A stretch of DNA of 64,000 bases from Paenibacillus baekrokdamisoli (GTDB taxonomy: Bacteria; Bacillota; Bacilli; Paenibacillales; Paenibacillaceae). The position numbers and the translations under genes were made by a program. The stretch is taken from positions 3,596,001 through 3,660,000 of the forward strand of contig NZ_AP019308.1 in the NCBI RefSeq assembly GCF_003945345.1, in the 5' to 3' direction. The stretch's first letter is position 1, and each line of letters begins with the position of its first letter. This document shows, one piece after another, positions 52,290-61,232 of this stretch. The notes under the pieces are model-generated. The model was given only the letters and a program-made list of their open reading frames with translations. It was not told the origin of the DNA and searched no databases.

Positions 52290-52977
52290 CGCCTTCCTCG
52301 CTGATTTCACCATCCTGAATGCGTACCACGCGGGAGGCTTGTGCAGAAATTTTGGGATCATGCGTAATAAGCACAATTGTATGGCCTTGATTGTTCAACT
52401 GCTTCATAAGCTCCATCACTTCGATTCCGGTCCGTGTATCAAGCGCTCCGGTCGGTTCGTCGGCAAGCAGAATCGGAGGGTTGCCAGCAAGCGCTCTGGC
52501 AATAGCAACACGCTGCTGCTGCCCACCTGACAGTTCACTTGGCTTATGGTGAACACGTTCCTCAAGCCCTACCTTGCGGAGTGCTTCGATCGCCTGCTCT
52601 TTCCGTTGTTTACTTGGAACCCCTCGATAAACGAGGGGGAGCTCCACATTTTCAAGTGCGGACAGCTTGTTTAAAAGATTGAAGCCTTGAAAGATAAAGC
52701 CGATTTTGCGATTGCGTATCTCTGCAAGTCTGCTTTCTTTTAGACGACTCACTTCTTCTCCATCCAGCCAGTAATTCCCTGATGTTGGCCCATCCAGACA
52801 GCCGATCACGTTCATCAGTGTTGATTTTCCCGAACCCGACGGACCAATGATTGCAATAAAATCACCGTATTCGATACGAAGAGAGATATCGCTAAGTGCA
52901 TGAACGGTTTCCCCGCCCATCTTATATTGCTTGAATAGCTTATCGATAAGGATTAAGGATTCACGTGTAGCTTTCAT
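52231..52977 (-). CDS. MacB/LolD-type ABC transporter ATPase
   Basis: This 248-aa ATPase has Walker [12 protein letters not shown]-loop [11 protein letters not shown], signature [14 protein letters not shown], Walker [14 protein letters not shown] and switch His ITHDPK. It energises the MacB-like permease. Its start codon overlaps the adaptor stop, and its end overlaps the permease start, so the three are tightly coupled. Confidence 0.96.
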   Translation of the reverse strand: MKATRESLILIDKLFKQYKMGGETVHALSDISLRIEYGDFIAIIGPSGSGKSTLMNVIGCLDGPTSGNYWLDGEEVSRLKESRLAEIRNRKIGFIFQGFNLLNKLSALENVELPLVYRGVPSKQRKEQAIEALRKVGLEERVHHKPSELSGGQQQRVAIARALAGNPPILLADEPTGALDTRTGIEVMELMKQLNNQGHTIVLITHDPKISAQASRVVRIQDGEISEEGGERIEHQPSLQNGLQKHSS

Positions 52978-54479
52978 TACCGTGTGCCTCCTCCGCTTGA
53001 ACCGCTTGAGGAAGATCCGGCGCGTTGACTGCCTTGACCGCCGCCAAAGCCGCCACCACCAAAACCACCAGCTCCGCTTCCACCACTAAACCCGCCAAGT
53101 CCGCCTAGCCCCAAGCCGCCTGCTGCGCCTTGCTGCTTCGTCGTCGAACTAGATGAAATAACGGTAGGCAGAATAACTTTATCGCCTTCTTTAAGACCAG
53201 AGACAACTTCAATATAATCCTCATTATGAATGCCAACCTCAATGACTTGCGGAACACCTCCGCCAGTCATCAGTGTACGAGAACCGCCTTGACCGCCGCC
53301 ATAGCCGCCTGTGCGATTACCACCACCGTAGCCGCCTTGACCGCCTGTGCGATTGCTGCCACCATAACCGCCTTGGCTGCCTGTGCGATTGCCACCACCA
53401 CCATAACCGCCTTGGCCTCCTGTACGATTGCCACCACCACCATAACCGCCTTGGCCTCCTGTACGATTGCCACCACCATAACCGCCTTGACCACCCGTTT
53501 GACCCGTGCCTTGTGCTCCGCCAGCTTGACCTGTTCCTTGACCGGTCATGCCTTGTCCGCTGGCTGTGACTGGGCTGCCAGTAGGGATCAGAACCATATA
53601 GCGTTTGCCTAACGATTGAACCGCATCAATGGGAAGTAAAAGTACATTATCTTTTTTCTCAATTTCAATGCTCGCCTCTGCGGACATCCCGCTCTTCAGA
53701 CCCTCTGCCTTATCAAGTGAAATAGTAACATCAAAAGTAGAGACACCATTGCTCGCCGTACCCTCATCAGCGATCTTCAGCACTTTACCCGTATAGCTCT
53801 TATCCGTAAGCGCTTCTACGGAAACCGTTGCTGCTTGCCCAACCTTCACTTGTGAGATATCAAGCTCATCAACCGCAACTACAATTTGTAAGCTTGCAAA
53901 ATCCGCAATCTCTGCTATTTCAGAGGATGGATTAATTGAATCTCCTGCGGCTACTGACAAAGTTGTTACCGTACCGTTTATAGGTGCCGTTAAAGTGCTG
54001 CCTGTTTCACTGCTCTCAAGGTCAGCAATGGTTGCATTGGATTGTTCAATGCTGAGCTGTTGTTTCTTCATATTCAGCTTCATGCTAGCAATATTATTCT
54101 CATCTGTCTCACCTTTGAACTTATCCTGCATATCCTGCAGATCAAGCTTCTTACTCTCCAGATTTAGCTGCTCGCTCTTAATCTTATCGGAGTTGTCTAC
54201 ACCCTCAATTGTTGCCAGGACATCTCCTTTTTTCACTTTATCGCCAACTGCGACCTTTACGGTACCAACAGTACCTTGTTCCGATGCTTTTATCGTCTGA
54301 CGCTCGGCAGGTGCCAAGCTTCCGGTTCCACTGACATGAACATCAATGGTTCCTTTCGTCACAGTTGTCGTTGCAACGACGGCCGCCGCCGTCTCCTTCT
54401 TCGTGCCCATCTTCAAATAGACAAGCACTGCAGCCGCGACGAGCAGTACGCCTATACCTAGCAGCCACCATTTTTTCAT
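52977..54479 (-). CDS. HlyD/MacA-like efflux adaptor with Gly-rich inserts
   Basis: This 500-aa membrane-anchored adaptor (one helix, WLLGIGVLLVAAAVLVYL) has a biotinyl-lipoyl hybrid (GTVGTVKVAVGDKVKKGDVL), a coiled coil with Gln/Leu-rich heptads, a beta-barrel, and a C-terminal membrane-proximal part split by a Gly-rich insert of about 90 residues. The insert has five units of GGQGGYGGG(G)NRT. A second Gly/Ser tail closes the protein (GFGGGGFGGGQGSQ). Gram-positive MacA-like (YknX-type) adaptors normally lack such long inserts. It is probably flexible and exposed in the wall layer. Confidence 0.9.
   Translation of the reverse strand: MKKWWLLGIGVLLVAAAVLVYLKMGTKKETAAAVVATTTVTKGTIDVHVSGTGSLAPAERQTIKASEQGTVGTVKVAVGDKVKKGDVLATIEGVDNSDKIKSEQLNLESKKLDLQDMQDKFKGETDENNIASMKLNMKKQQLSIEQSNATIADLESSETGSTLTAPINGTVTTLSVAAGDSINPSSEIAEIADFASLQIVVAVDELDISQVKVGQAATVSVEALTDKSYTGKVLKIADEGTASNGVSTFDVTISLDKAEGLKSGMSAEASIEIEKKDNVLLLPIDAVQSLGKRYMVLIPTGSPVTASGQGMTGQGTGQAGGAQGTGQTGGQGGYGGGNRTGGQGGYGGGGNRTGGQGGYGGGGNRTGSQGGYGGSNRTGGQGGYGGGNRTGGYGGGQGGSRTLMTGGGVPQVIEVGIHNEDYIEVVSGLKEGDKVILPTVISSSSTTKQQGAAGGLGLGGLGGFSGGSGAGGFGGGGFGGGQGSQRAGSSSSGSSGGGTR
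53283..53505 (-). repeat. Gly-rich coding tandem repeat inside the adaptor gene
   Basis: Five degenerate 36-39 bp units encode GGQGGYGGG(G)NRT. Two adjacent units are nearly identical at the DNA level, so unit number may vary between strains. Confidence 0.85.
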
Positions 54480-54975
54480 TGTTTATTCCCTTCCTTTCCA
54501 GCATTAGCTGGCATCTTACGCAGCATCACGTATTGCGCCGTTGTTTTGTTCGTCTCATCAAGCCATATGGTTACAATGTCGCCTTCTTTCAAATCCACTG
54601 CTTTTAGCTGACTCGTTGTCATTCCTTGTTGCCCGCGCGTTGTGGAAATAATTGGGGTATTGGCATTGATGGTGAGCGTCGTTTGCCCCTCTTTAAACTC
54701 CATTTGGAAACCGCCAGACCGACGACCTCCTGCTCTATTACCTGAACCGCCAGTTTGATTGCCATTCGCTCCATTCCCAGTAGGAGCTTGGTCTACGCTG
54801 CCGCTCGCACCTGAGTCAGATTTGGAGCGATTCCAGCAGCTCCACTACCATCTGTTCCAACCGTCTCTTGTCCATTATTGGAAACGACTGAATTTCCACT
54901 TTGAGCTCCACATCCTGCCAGCATAACGGTCATTAGCATCACTGCGACCACGAGTTTGATACTAGAACGCTCCAT
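54476..54975 (-). pseudogene. Lipoprotein gene with apparent frameshift, first gene of the export operon
   Basis: The first 50 or so codons (MERSSIKLVVAVML, lipobox MLAGCG) lie in one frame that stops at 54793. The other frame, open across the same place, continues SKSDSGASGSVDQAPTGNGA and runs without break to the stop at 54476 (KEGQTTLTINANTP, VDLKEGDIVTIWLDE). Joining the frames near 54820 gives one protein of about 165 aa: lipoprotein signal, Gly/Asn-rich linker, small beta domain. A one-base deletion there, or a sequencing error, explains the break; no clear slippery site is seen. It overlaps the adaptor start. Confidence 0.75.
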
Positions 54976-55160
54976 AAGACTATGCCTCCGTCTCTCAATG
55001 GTCTAAAGGAGAAACTTTACCTCATTATCAAAGCCTTTGTTAACCGTTTCTCCTGACTCGAATTTTAGAATAGCATTCATAAATGAAGATCATGTGAATC
55101 TGCTGCTGCCTGATGATAAGAGGACACAAAGTTTTTTTATGTGACCCATTCCTTGTTTGC

Positions 55161-55219
55161 AAAAGTAAAATTGCACACCAAAAGGGATACCGCTAAAGAC
55201 GGTATCCCTTTTGGTGCAA
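55161..55219 (-). terminator. Terminator of the GH18 gene, long perfect stem
   Basis: CACCAAAAGGGATACCG pairs with CGGTATCCCTTTTGGTG around a seven-base loop. On the minus strand TTTTACTTTT follows. The stretch 55220-55319 contains a degenerate 6-bp repeat (GCCTGT/GCCTAT) near 55290-55326. Confidence 0.85.
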
Positions 55220-55319
55220 ACTCGGCTTTCATAAGTAATCAATTGATAACAAACATTGAGGAGGCTAGTGCTTCCGCTAATGATTCGGCCTACGCCTATA
55301 CCTATGCCTGTGCCTGTGC

Positions 55320-56360
55320 CTACGCCTTCAATCCTTTATGAATGGTATCGAGTAACCGATGTGTCCCGTCACAACTATACTCCCAAAACATCACACCGGC
55401 TAAACTGTTATTTTTAACATAATCGCATTTGTGCAGAAGCGATTCTTCATCGTCATAGGATATGAGGCTGCTGCCGTTGAAGAGGAACGGCGCACAAGCT
55501 TCACTATCCCAATAACGGGTATACCCATTCTTATTGATGTAATCCGCCGAAAGGGCCGTGAAGTCAGGCCCATAACCGCCCGTGCTTCCGGCCATCTGGA
55601 GAAGCCCGTTATTACGATCCGGAACTTGATGCCAGATACGGGAGTAGAATGCGGCACCAATGACTATTTTCTCCCTCGGAACACCTGCACGGATGAATAG
55701 GTTGACGGAGGCGTCTGTACTAATGCGGAACAAATCACCGGTCGGGGTAAATAAATTCGTGTGGTGACCCGTCAGCGTTTGAAATCCCCCGCGCATATCG
55801 TAGGTCATCAATTGAACAAAATCGAGATATTGCTGGACTAGATCCATCTCTGTACCGTCTACGTAATACTGGTCAGCTCCCGCAGCAATGGTAAGCAAAT
55901 AATGCCGTCCGTCCTGTCCCCCTTTACGATCCAAGGCTTCCCTCATCTTCTTCAGGAGTAATGTGAAATTCGTCTTATCCTCAGGGCTCGAATGAATGTC
56001 AGCTTCTCCATAACAAGGGTATTCCCAATCCAGATCAATCCCGTCAAAAGGATAGTCGATCAATACACGGATTGCCGAATCGGCCATACGTTCTCTTCCC
56101 GCTTCGGTAGCAGCAGCTTCAGAGAATCCTCCTGCGCTCCATCCTCCGACTGACAACAGAAGGTTCAGCTCGGGATGATCGCGTTTGATCTCCTGCAGAA
56201 GGTCCATATGTTTCATATGATCCGTGCAAATCTTATCCTCCCGAACATGCCCGAATGCCACATTCAGATGAGTCAGTTTATTCAGGTCTTCCTGTGTCAT
56301 CTCAGAAAGCTTGGAATCGACGACATAACCCGCAACAATGTATTCCTGTTCCTGTTTCAT
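55320..56360 (-). CDS. Glycoside hydrolase family 18 protein (chitinase/endoglycosidase-like)
   Basis: This 346-aa GH18 barrel has SVGGWSAGGFSEAA and the catalytic DGIDLDWEYP (DxxDxDxE), with LMTYDMRG and the late VMFWEYSCD strands complete. No signal peptide or LysM module is present, so it is predicted cytoplasmic. Chitinase, N,N'-diacetylchitobiase or endo-beta-N-acetylglucosaminidase activity are all possible. The fucosidase neighbourhood fits a GlcNAc-containing glycan. The ATG at 56360 follows CAGGAGAG; upstream in-frame ATGs lie inside a short tandem duplication. Confidence 0.9.
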   Translation of the reverse strand: MKQEQEYIVAGYVVDSKLSEMTQEDLNKLTHLNVAFGHVREDKICTDHMKHMDLLQEIKRDHPELNLLLSVGGWSAGGFSEAAATEAGRERMADSAIRVLIDYPFDGIDLDWEYPCYGEADIHSSPEDKTNFTLLLKKMREALDRKGGQDGRHYLLTIAAGADQYYVDGTEMDLVQQYLDFVQLMTYDMRGGFQTLTGHHTNLFTPTGDLFRISTDASVNLFIRAGVPREKIVIGAAFYSRIWHQVPDRNNGLLQMAGSTGGYGPDFTALSADYINKNGYTRYWDSEACAPFLFNGSSLISYDDEESLLHKCDYVKNNSLAGVMFWEYSCDGTHRLLDTIHKGLKA

Positions 56361-56381
56361 TAATTCGATTCTCTCCTGTCC

Positions 56382-56432
56382 GTCTATTATTCCTTCCATA
56401 GCTGTCCTTCTATTATTCCTTCCATAGCTTGC
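56382..56432. repeat. Short tandem duplication at a gene junction
   Basis: CTATTATTCCTTCCATAGCT occurs twice at a 28-bp step. It covers the last codons and stop of the CBM9-like gene, so an extra copy of that gene's end lies in the spacer to the GH18 gene. Confidence 0.8.
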
Positions 56433-57435
56433 CGTCTTCCCTAATGTAGAAGGTTGTACGCCCATCTGATGAAGGCGTAGAAATCTGAAATAGTCTGCTG
56501 GTCGTTTCGATCACAGGTGTGATGCTCCATGGATCTTCACCCTTCAACAGCTTCTCGTCCTTGGTAAATTCACCGTGACTTGCAAAGTAATTGCGTTCAC
56601 GGTAGTACAGCTTGCGCAGCTCCCATTTGATGCGTTCATCTGGTGAGAGCTGGAATGATTCAGGACCGTCCCCATCAGTGAATACGACATATCCCCATAG
56701 CTCTGGATAATGCATGTTGATAATGCCCATCGGGGACCATACCCAGTTATCTTCTGGATAAGACTTACCCGTGTCCGGATTCAGCACCTTGCGGTATTCG
56801 CCATCCTCGACCTCTGCTCGCCACTCGACTCGGGAGAAATTAACGCGCCAGAACTCGCCTTTCGCCGGCCGACGGCCTTCGGGTGCACACTCACGCAAGC
56901 TAGTCCAAGGCATCGCCACTTCAATACTCCACTTCCGATTGGCCGCTCCCGGCTTATTCAACTCGCCGTCAATATGCACTGCGCTCTGGAGTCCGTTAAT
57001 ATCCCAACCGTTAACCGGTGGCCCGCCGTCACGATACGGCTTAACTAACATGAGATCCCATACCGTGTTGAGCGCATTGATCTCAAATTCATAATATTGG
57101 TGCGTATCCCCATCAGGGTCAATGAAAATTTCAAAATCATTATCATAGAAAATGACCGATTCCCGCTCCGTCAACGTAGCCCAGATCTGATCTTCCATCA
57201 ATTCCGCTGCAAAATAAAAATAATCGTCATCCCATAGCATCTTGACCCGGGTACGCTTCATAGGCATCGGACGAAGATCCCCTTCGATATCGACAAAATC
57301 ATCCGTCCAATCTGCTTCTGCCCAGAAAGGCTTATCCACACGACCATCTAGAACAAGTGGCGCGGCCGCGCGTCTACACATATATTGTTTCGGAGCATAA
57401 TCAATATTAGGCTCCGGTACTCCACTATGATTCAT
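56413..57435 (-). CDS. CBM9-like carbohydrate-binding protein
   Basis: This 340-aa protein shows the family-9-like beta-sandwich: AAPLVLDGRVDKPFWAEADW, KMLWDDDYFYFAAEL, DNDFEIFIDPDGD and YYEFEINALNTVWDL. It contains several conserved Trp of the aromatic binding slot. There is no secretion signal and no linked catalytic domain. Stand-alone proteins of this type occur in sugar-use operons of Paenibacillus; their role is unclear. The ATG at 57435 follows GGAGGAG. It lies between the isomerase and GH18 genes, so it is probably cotranscribed. Confidence 0.85.
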   Translation of the reverse strand: MNHSGVPEPNIDYAPKQYMCRRAAAPLVLDGRVDKPFWAEADWTDDFVDIEGDLRPMPMKRTRVKMLWDDDYFYFAAELMEDQIWATLTERESVIFYDNDFEIFIDPDGDTHQYYEFEINALNTVWDLMLVKPYRDGGPPVNGWDINGLQSAVHIDGELNKPGAANRKWSIEVAMPWTSLRECAPEGRRPAKGEFWRVNFSRVEWRAEVEDGEYRKVLNPDTGKSYPEDNWVWSPMGIINMHYPELWGYVVFTDGDGPESFQLSPDERIKWELRKLYYRERNYFASHGEFTKDEKLLKGEDPWSITPVIETTSRLFQISTPSSDGRTTFYIREDGKLWKE

Positions 57436-57455
57436 CTTTTCTCCTCCATGCTCGC

Positions 57456-58334
57456 TTAAAGGATACATTCATCCCAGAAGCGGCGTAAATTGTCCATCGC
57501 AATACGGGAGGCTGACTTGCATTCTTCCATCCCTTCAAATTCAATCGTGATATACCCATCGTAGCCAGATTCCTTGATCAGCTTGACGATCTTGCGAATA
57601 TCGATATCACCTTGACCCACAATAGCTCCGCGCAAATAGTTCCCGTTCGAAGTCGTGAACCAATCTCCACCACCTGGATGCTCGTCATACGCCCGGAAGT
57701 AGAAATCCTTGAAATGAATAAGGGATGCATAAGGCAGGTTCTTTTTCACTCCGATAATCGGATGCTCGTCCACACACATGAAATTCCCGATATCGAGTGT
57801 GGTCTTGAAATTAGGACGGTCTACCGCGAGCAAGACGCGCTGCACCCGGTCGCTGGACTGTACGCTGAAGCCGTGATTCTCGATCGTCGTCGTGATGCCA
57901 TACTGCAATGCGTAATCGGCAATGTGCTGACTGCCTTTAACCATCAGATGCAGATTCTTCTCGAACCATTCGATGGTTGTCTTCTCTTGAGGCAGGGTAA
58001 ACGCGGTAACATCATGACGCATATGCTTCATGCCGAGACGGTGAACAAGATCGACATGCTGTTTGATCCGAGCGACTTCCTCATCGAATAATGACTCGGT
58101 CTCCTGAACAAAATTTGCCGGCATCGAATAGTTGGACAGCTCGATTCCAACTTCCTTCGCCTTCTCCCGAACGGCATCCGCAAGTTCCAAGGAATCGACC
58201 AGCGAGTACCCATACGGGACAATCTCCATATGCTCCCCGTTATTATCCGCAATCCACTGAATGACATCAAGTATGCTCATCTCTCCAGACTTAATTGCTT
58301 GCAATAAACTGTATGAGCTTAATCCAATTTTCAT
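57456..58334 (-). CDS. Sugar phosphate isomerase/epimerase-like TIM barrel
   Basis: This 292-aa xylose-isomerase-like TIM barrel (AP endonuclease 2 superfamily) has KIGLSSYSLLQAIKSG, TTIENHGFSVQSSDR (first metal Glu), TTLDIGNFMCVDEHPI, IHFKDFYFRAYDEHP and DGYITIEFEG (last metal Glu). It probably isomerises or epimerises a sugar released by the fucosidases. The ATG at 58334 has GAAGGAGAAGG just upstream. Confidence 0.88.
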   Translation of the reverse strand: MKIGLSSYSLLQAIKSGEMSILDVIQWIADNNGEHMEIVPYGYSLVDSLELADAVREKAKEVGIELSNYSMPANFVQETESLFDEEVARIKQHVDLVHRLGMKHMRHDVTAFTLPQEKTTIEWFEKNLHLMVKGSQHIADYALQYGITTTIENHGFSVQSSDRVQRVLLAVDRPNFKTTLDIGNFMCVDEHPIIGVKKNLPYASLIHFKDFYFRAYDEHPGGGDWFTTSNGNYLRGAIVGQGDIDIRKIVKLIKESGYDGYITIEFEGMEECKSASRIAMDNLRRFWDECIL

Positions 58335-58377
58335 GATTCCTTCTCCTTCAGGTTGGGCGACTCCGCCATAAGTCTTA

Positions 58378-59664
58378 CTAATTGTGTGAAACAACAACTC
58401 CAGAACCGCCGTACATATCCAGTTCTTCGTCGAACTCTAGTTTAAGTACGGTTACTTGTTCATGGGTATCTTCAGGTGTCATGTGAATCCATGTTGTACC
58501 TGGAATGTTGAACCAAGGCACGCCGCCATGAATTTCATGCGTAAGCTCTTTGCCAGAGTGAAGAACAGTGATTCTCTTGATCGGGTTTGATAGTCCTTTC
58601 AGACATACATTCTCTTTCGGATCGTCATATACAAAAAGGTACAAGGTCTGTTTATCTTTAGAAATTGTACTTCCTCCTAAGTAATAACGTGTCATAATTC
58701 CTTCATCTGTTCCAAAAACAGCTTCTTCATGCGTTCTAATCCATTCACCTAGTCCTAACAGAATATCTTCTTGTCTCTTATCGATCGTTCCATCTTCCAT
58801 CGGCCCGATATCCAGCAGCATATTGCCTCCCAATGTGATGCAATCACAAAACATTCGGATGATTTGGTTCAACGATTTATACTGATTATCCGTCGGTACA
58901 TAACCCCAAGAACTATTGATCGTTGTGCAGAACTCCCATGGTCCCTCTGGTCGCGTAATCGGAATACCTTGCTCTGGGGTTTTGTAGTCTCCATGGCCTT
59001 GCAGACGCGAGTTGATCAAGATATCAGGGTTAAACGATTGCAGGTACTGCTTGAACTCAGGCAAATCCCACTGCTCGGCACTTCTTTCCCAATCTCCATC
59101 AAACCACAAGAGATCAACTTTACCGTAGTTCGTTAAAATCTCTTTCAGCTGATCCCTGTTAAACTGTAAAAAATCGTTCCATTTCTCTTCATCTTGAATG
59201 CCGTCTATAGGGCTGGAAAATTTATTTACTTTGCTTAGATCCTCGGGTACTTTGCCACCTTCATATACACTTGGATAATCGGGGTGTGACCAATCGATCA
59301 GAGAATAGTACATGCCAAGGCGAATGCCTTTTTTAGTTATAGCTTCCGCATATTCTTTAATAAGGTCTCTTTTGACTGGCGTCTTTTTCACAACGTTTAA
59401 ATCACTAAATTGAGTATCCCATAAGGCTACACCATCATGATGTTTCGTCGTAAGGACAGCGTATTTCGCACCTGACTTTTCAATGAGATCGGCCCATTTG
59501 TCTGCATCAAACTTCGATGCCGTGAAACCATCTAATTGCTTCATGTATTCATCATAAGGCATTCTTCCATTATAGAAAGACCATGATTCAGAAACTCCCT
59601 CTACTGCATAAATACCATAGTGAATAAAAATCCCTAGTTTTGCTTCCTCGAACCATTTTTGCAT
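58378..59664 (-). CDS. Alpha-L-fucosidase, glycoside hydrolase family 29 (first)
   Basis: This GH29 enzyme of about 428 aa has KLGIFIHYGIYAVEGVSESW, LTTKHHDGVALWDT and the nucleophile segment VDLLWFDGDWER, followed by CTTINSSWGYVPTD. It has no signal peptide and lacks the C-terminal carbohydrate-binding modules of larger members. It should release L-fucose from oligosaccharides in the cytoplasm. The start is at 59664 behind GGGAG (alternatively 59673). It precedes the isomerase gene. Confidence 0.95.
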   Translation of the reverse strand: MQKWFEEAKLGIFIHYGIYAVEGVSESWSFYNGRMPYDEYMKQLDGFTASKFDADKWADLIEKSGAKYAVLTTKHHDGVALWDTQFSDLNVVKKTPVKRDLIKEYAEAITKKGIRLGMYYSLIDWSHPDYPSVYEGGKVPEDLSKVNKFSSPIDGIQDEEKWNDFLQFNRDQLKEILTNYGKVDLLWFDGDWERSAEQWDLPEFKQYLQSFNPDILINSRLQGHGDYKTPEQGIPITRPEGPWEFCTTINSSWGYVPTDNQYKSLNQIIRMFCDCITLGGNMLLDIGPMEDGTIDKRQEDILLGLGEWIRTHEEAVFGTDEGIMTRYYLGGSTISKDKQTLYLFVYDDPKENVCLKGLSNPIKRITVLHSGKELTHEIHGGVPWFNIPGTTWIHMTPEDTHEQVTVLKLEFDEELDMYGGSGVVVSHN

Positions 59665-59705
59665 CTTTTTCATCTCCCATTACACCTTCCTCTTCTGTTT
59701 GTGCC

Positions 59706-61118
59706 TTACTGTATTCGAAATACATGCGCAATCGGTGCTTTATCCAGCCGTTCACTCTCCGGGAGACGCACAGCGATTCCATTCTCCGTCCGGCGGTAAT
59801 TCAGATTGTCTTGCCCGCCAACGAGATCAATCTGGCTAATGGTTGCCTGTAGTGGGAGGTGTATCTCTTCCTCGACCGCTTCATGCTCATCTTTATATAA
59901 GTAGAAGGCATAGGTCGTATCACCTTTCTTAGTGAATTGGTAGTTGCCTACAGAATACGGCTCGCAAATCCGCGTTCCATAGATCGCTTCACCATGAACC
60001 TTGAGCCACTCTCCTATTCCCTTAATCCGGGAAATTGCAGTTTTAGGAAGCCTCCCATCTGGCTGCGGTCCTACGTTAAGGGCGAGATTGCCGCCTTTAG
60101 CGACAATTTCAATGAGCAAATGAACCAACTGCCGCACCGATTTATACTCATCCTCATAACGGAAAGAGAATGAGGTGCCCATCGTAATACAGCTCTCCCA
60201 CGGAACATTCAGCGGATGCTCAGGCAGTGTCTGCTCAGGTGTAATCACATTCTCATAAGGACCTCCGATGGTACGGTCAGCCGAGAGCAACCAAGGTTGT
60301 TTTTCACGCGCCTTGTCCACTGCTTCACCAAGTCTGATGTTCTGGTCGCCGTAGTCATTGACCCATCCTGCATCGAGCCATAGCATATCAATACGGCCGT
60401 AACCCGTCATCAGCTCGTTAATCTGCTTATGGGTGAATTGCACGAATTGCTCCCACAGCCAAGGATATTCCTTTGGATCATAGGAAGGTCCACGCGACGT
60501 AAAGGTTCCACGCTCCATGCCTGGTGCCCAGTAGTGAGGCGTGTGCCAGTCGGCCTTCGAGAAGTAAGCAGAGATACCTAAACCTTTTGCACGGAAAGCA
60601 TGGAATAGCTGCTTGCAGATGTCGGCATATTTATGCGTATGGAATGGACAGGCCGGACCTGTGATGCGGTAGTCGGTCGTGTGCGTATCCCACATGCAGA
60701 AGCCGTCATGATGCTTGGTCGTGAAATTCAAATATTTGAAGCCGTTCTCTGCAGCCAAATCTGCCCATAGCTCAGGCTGAAAGCGGAGCGGGTTAAACGT
60801 CTTGTTTAATCCAAAGTACTGCCGTTTCAATTCTTCAGCATCGACATCCCAATCGATGCCATCGCGGGACCATTCTTCATCTTTGTCGCTGAGTGCCCAC
60901 GATTCTACGACGCCAAGCTGAGCGTACGGTCCCCAGTGCATCATGAGACCCAGCTTCTGATCCTTGAACCATTCTAGACGCTCAAGCAGAAGCGGATTCT
61001 CAGGCTTCACCCATTCTGCTTCACTGCTGTAGTTATGAACTCCCTGCTCGACCACTTGATCCATTTCATATTCTTGTTCTTGTTCTTGTTCTTGTTCTGT
61101 AACATGCTTTTCACTCAT
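59706..61118 (-). CDS. Alpha-L-fucosidase, glycoside hydrolase family 29 (second)
   Basis: This 470-aa GH29 protein has KLGLMMHWGPYAQLGVVESW, FTTKHHDGFCMWDTHTTDY and the nucleophile segment RIDMLWLDAGWVN, followed by CITMGTSFSFRYEDE. Its N-terminus carries a short Glu/Gln repeat coded by a microsatellite. It differs clearly from the other GH29, so the two probably split different linkages. It is the first gene of the leftward fucoside operon, divergent from the AraC-type regulator. The ATG follows GGAGG. Confidence 0.95.
   Translation of the reverse strand: MSEKHVTEQEQEQEQEYEMDQVVEQGVHNYSSEAEWVKPENPLLLERLEWFKDQKLGLMMHWGPYAQLGVVESWALSDKDEEWSRDGIDWDVDAEELKRQYFGLNKTFNPLRFQPELWADLAAENGFKYLNFTTKHHDGFCMWDTHTTDYRITGPACPFHTHKYADICKQLFHAFRAKGLGISAYFSKADWHTPHYWAPGMERGTFTSRGPSYDPKEYPWLWEQFVQFTHKQINELMTGYGRIDMLWLDAGWVNDYGDQNIRLGEAVDKAREKQPWLLSADRTIGGPYENVITPEQTLPEHPLNVPWESCITMGTSFSFRYEDEYKSVRQLVHLLIEIVAKGGNLALNVGPQPDGRLPKTAISRIKGIGEWLKVHGEAIYGTRICEPYSVGNYQFTKKGDTTYAFYLYKDEHEAVEEEIHLPLQATISQIDLVGGQDNLNYRRTENGIAVRLPESERLDKAPIAHVFRIQ
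61071..61098 (-). repeat. Hexanucleotide microsatellite coding (EQ)n
   Basis: TTCTTG is repeated over about 28 bp at the start of the second GH29 gene, coding EQEQEQEQE. Changes in number stay in frame. Confidence 0.85.
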
Positions 61119-61232
61119 AATAGACCTCCAATGATAGATTCATCTTCAAGCAATACTTGCGCTCTATGTCCAAACGGTAGATTTGTTGTTATCATTAAAA
61201 AACATCGGCAATAATAACAGGAGGCAGAATAA

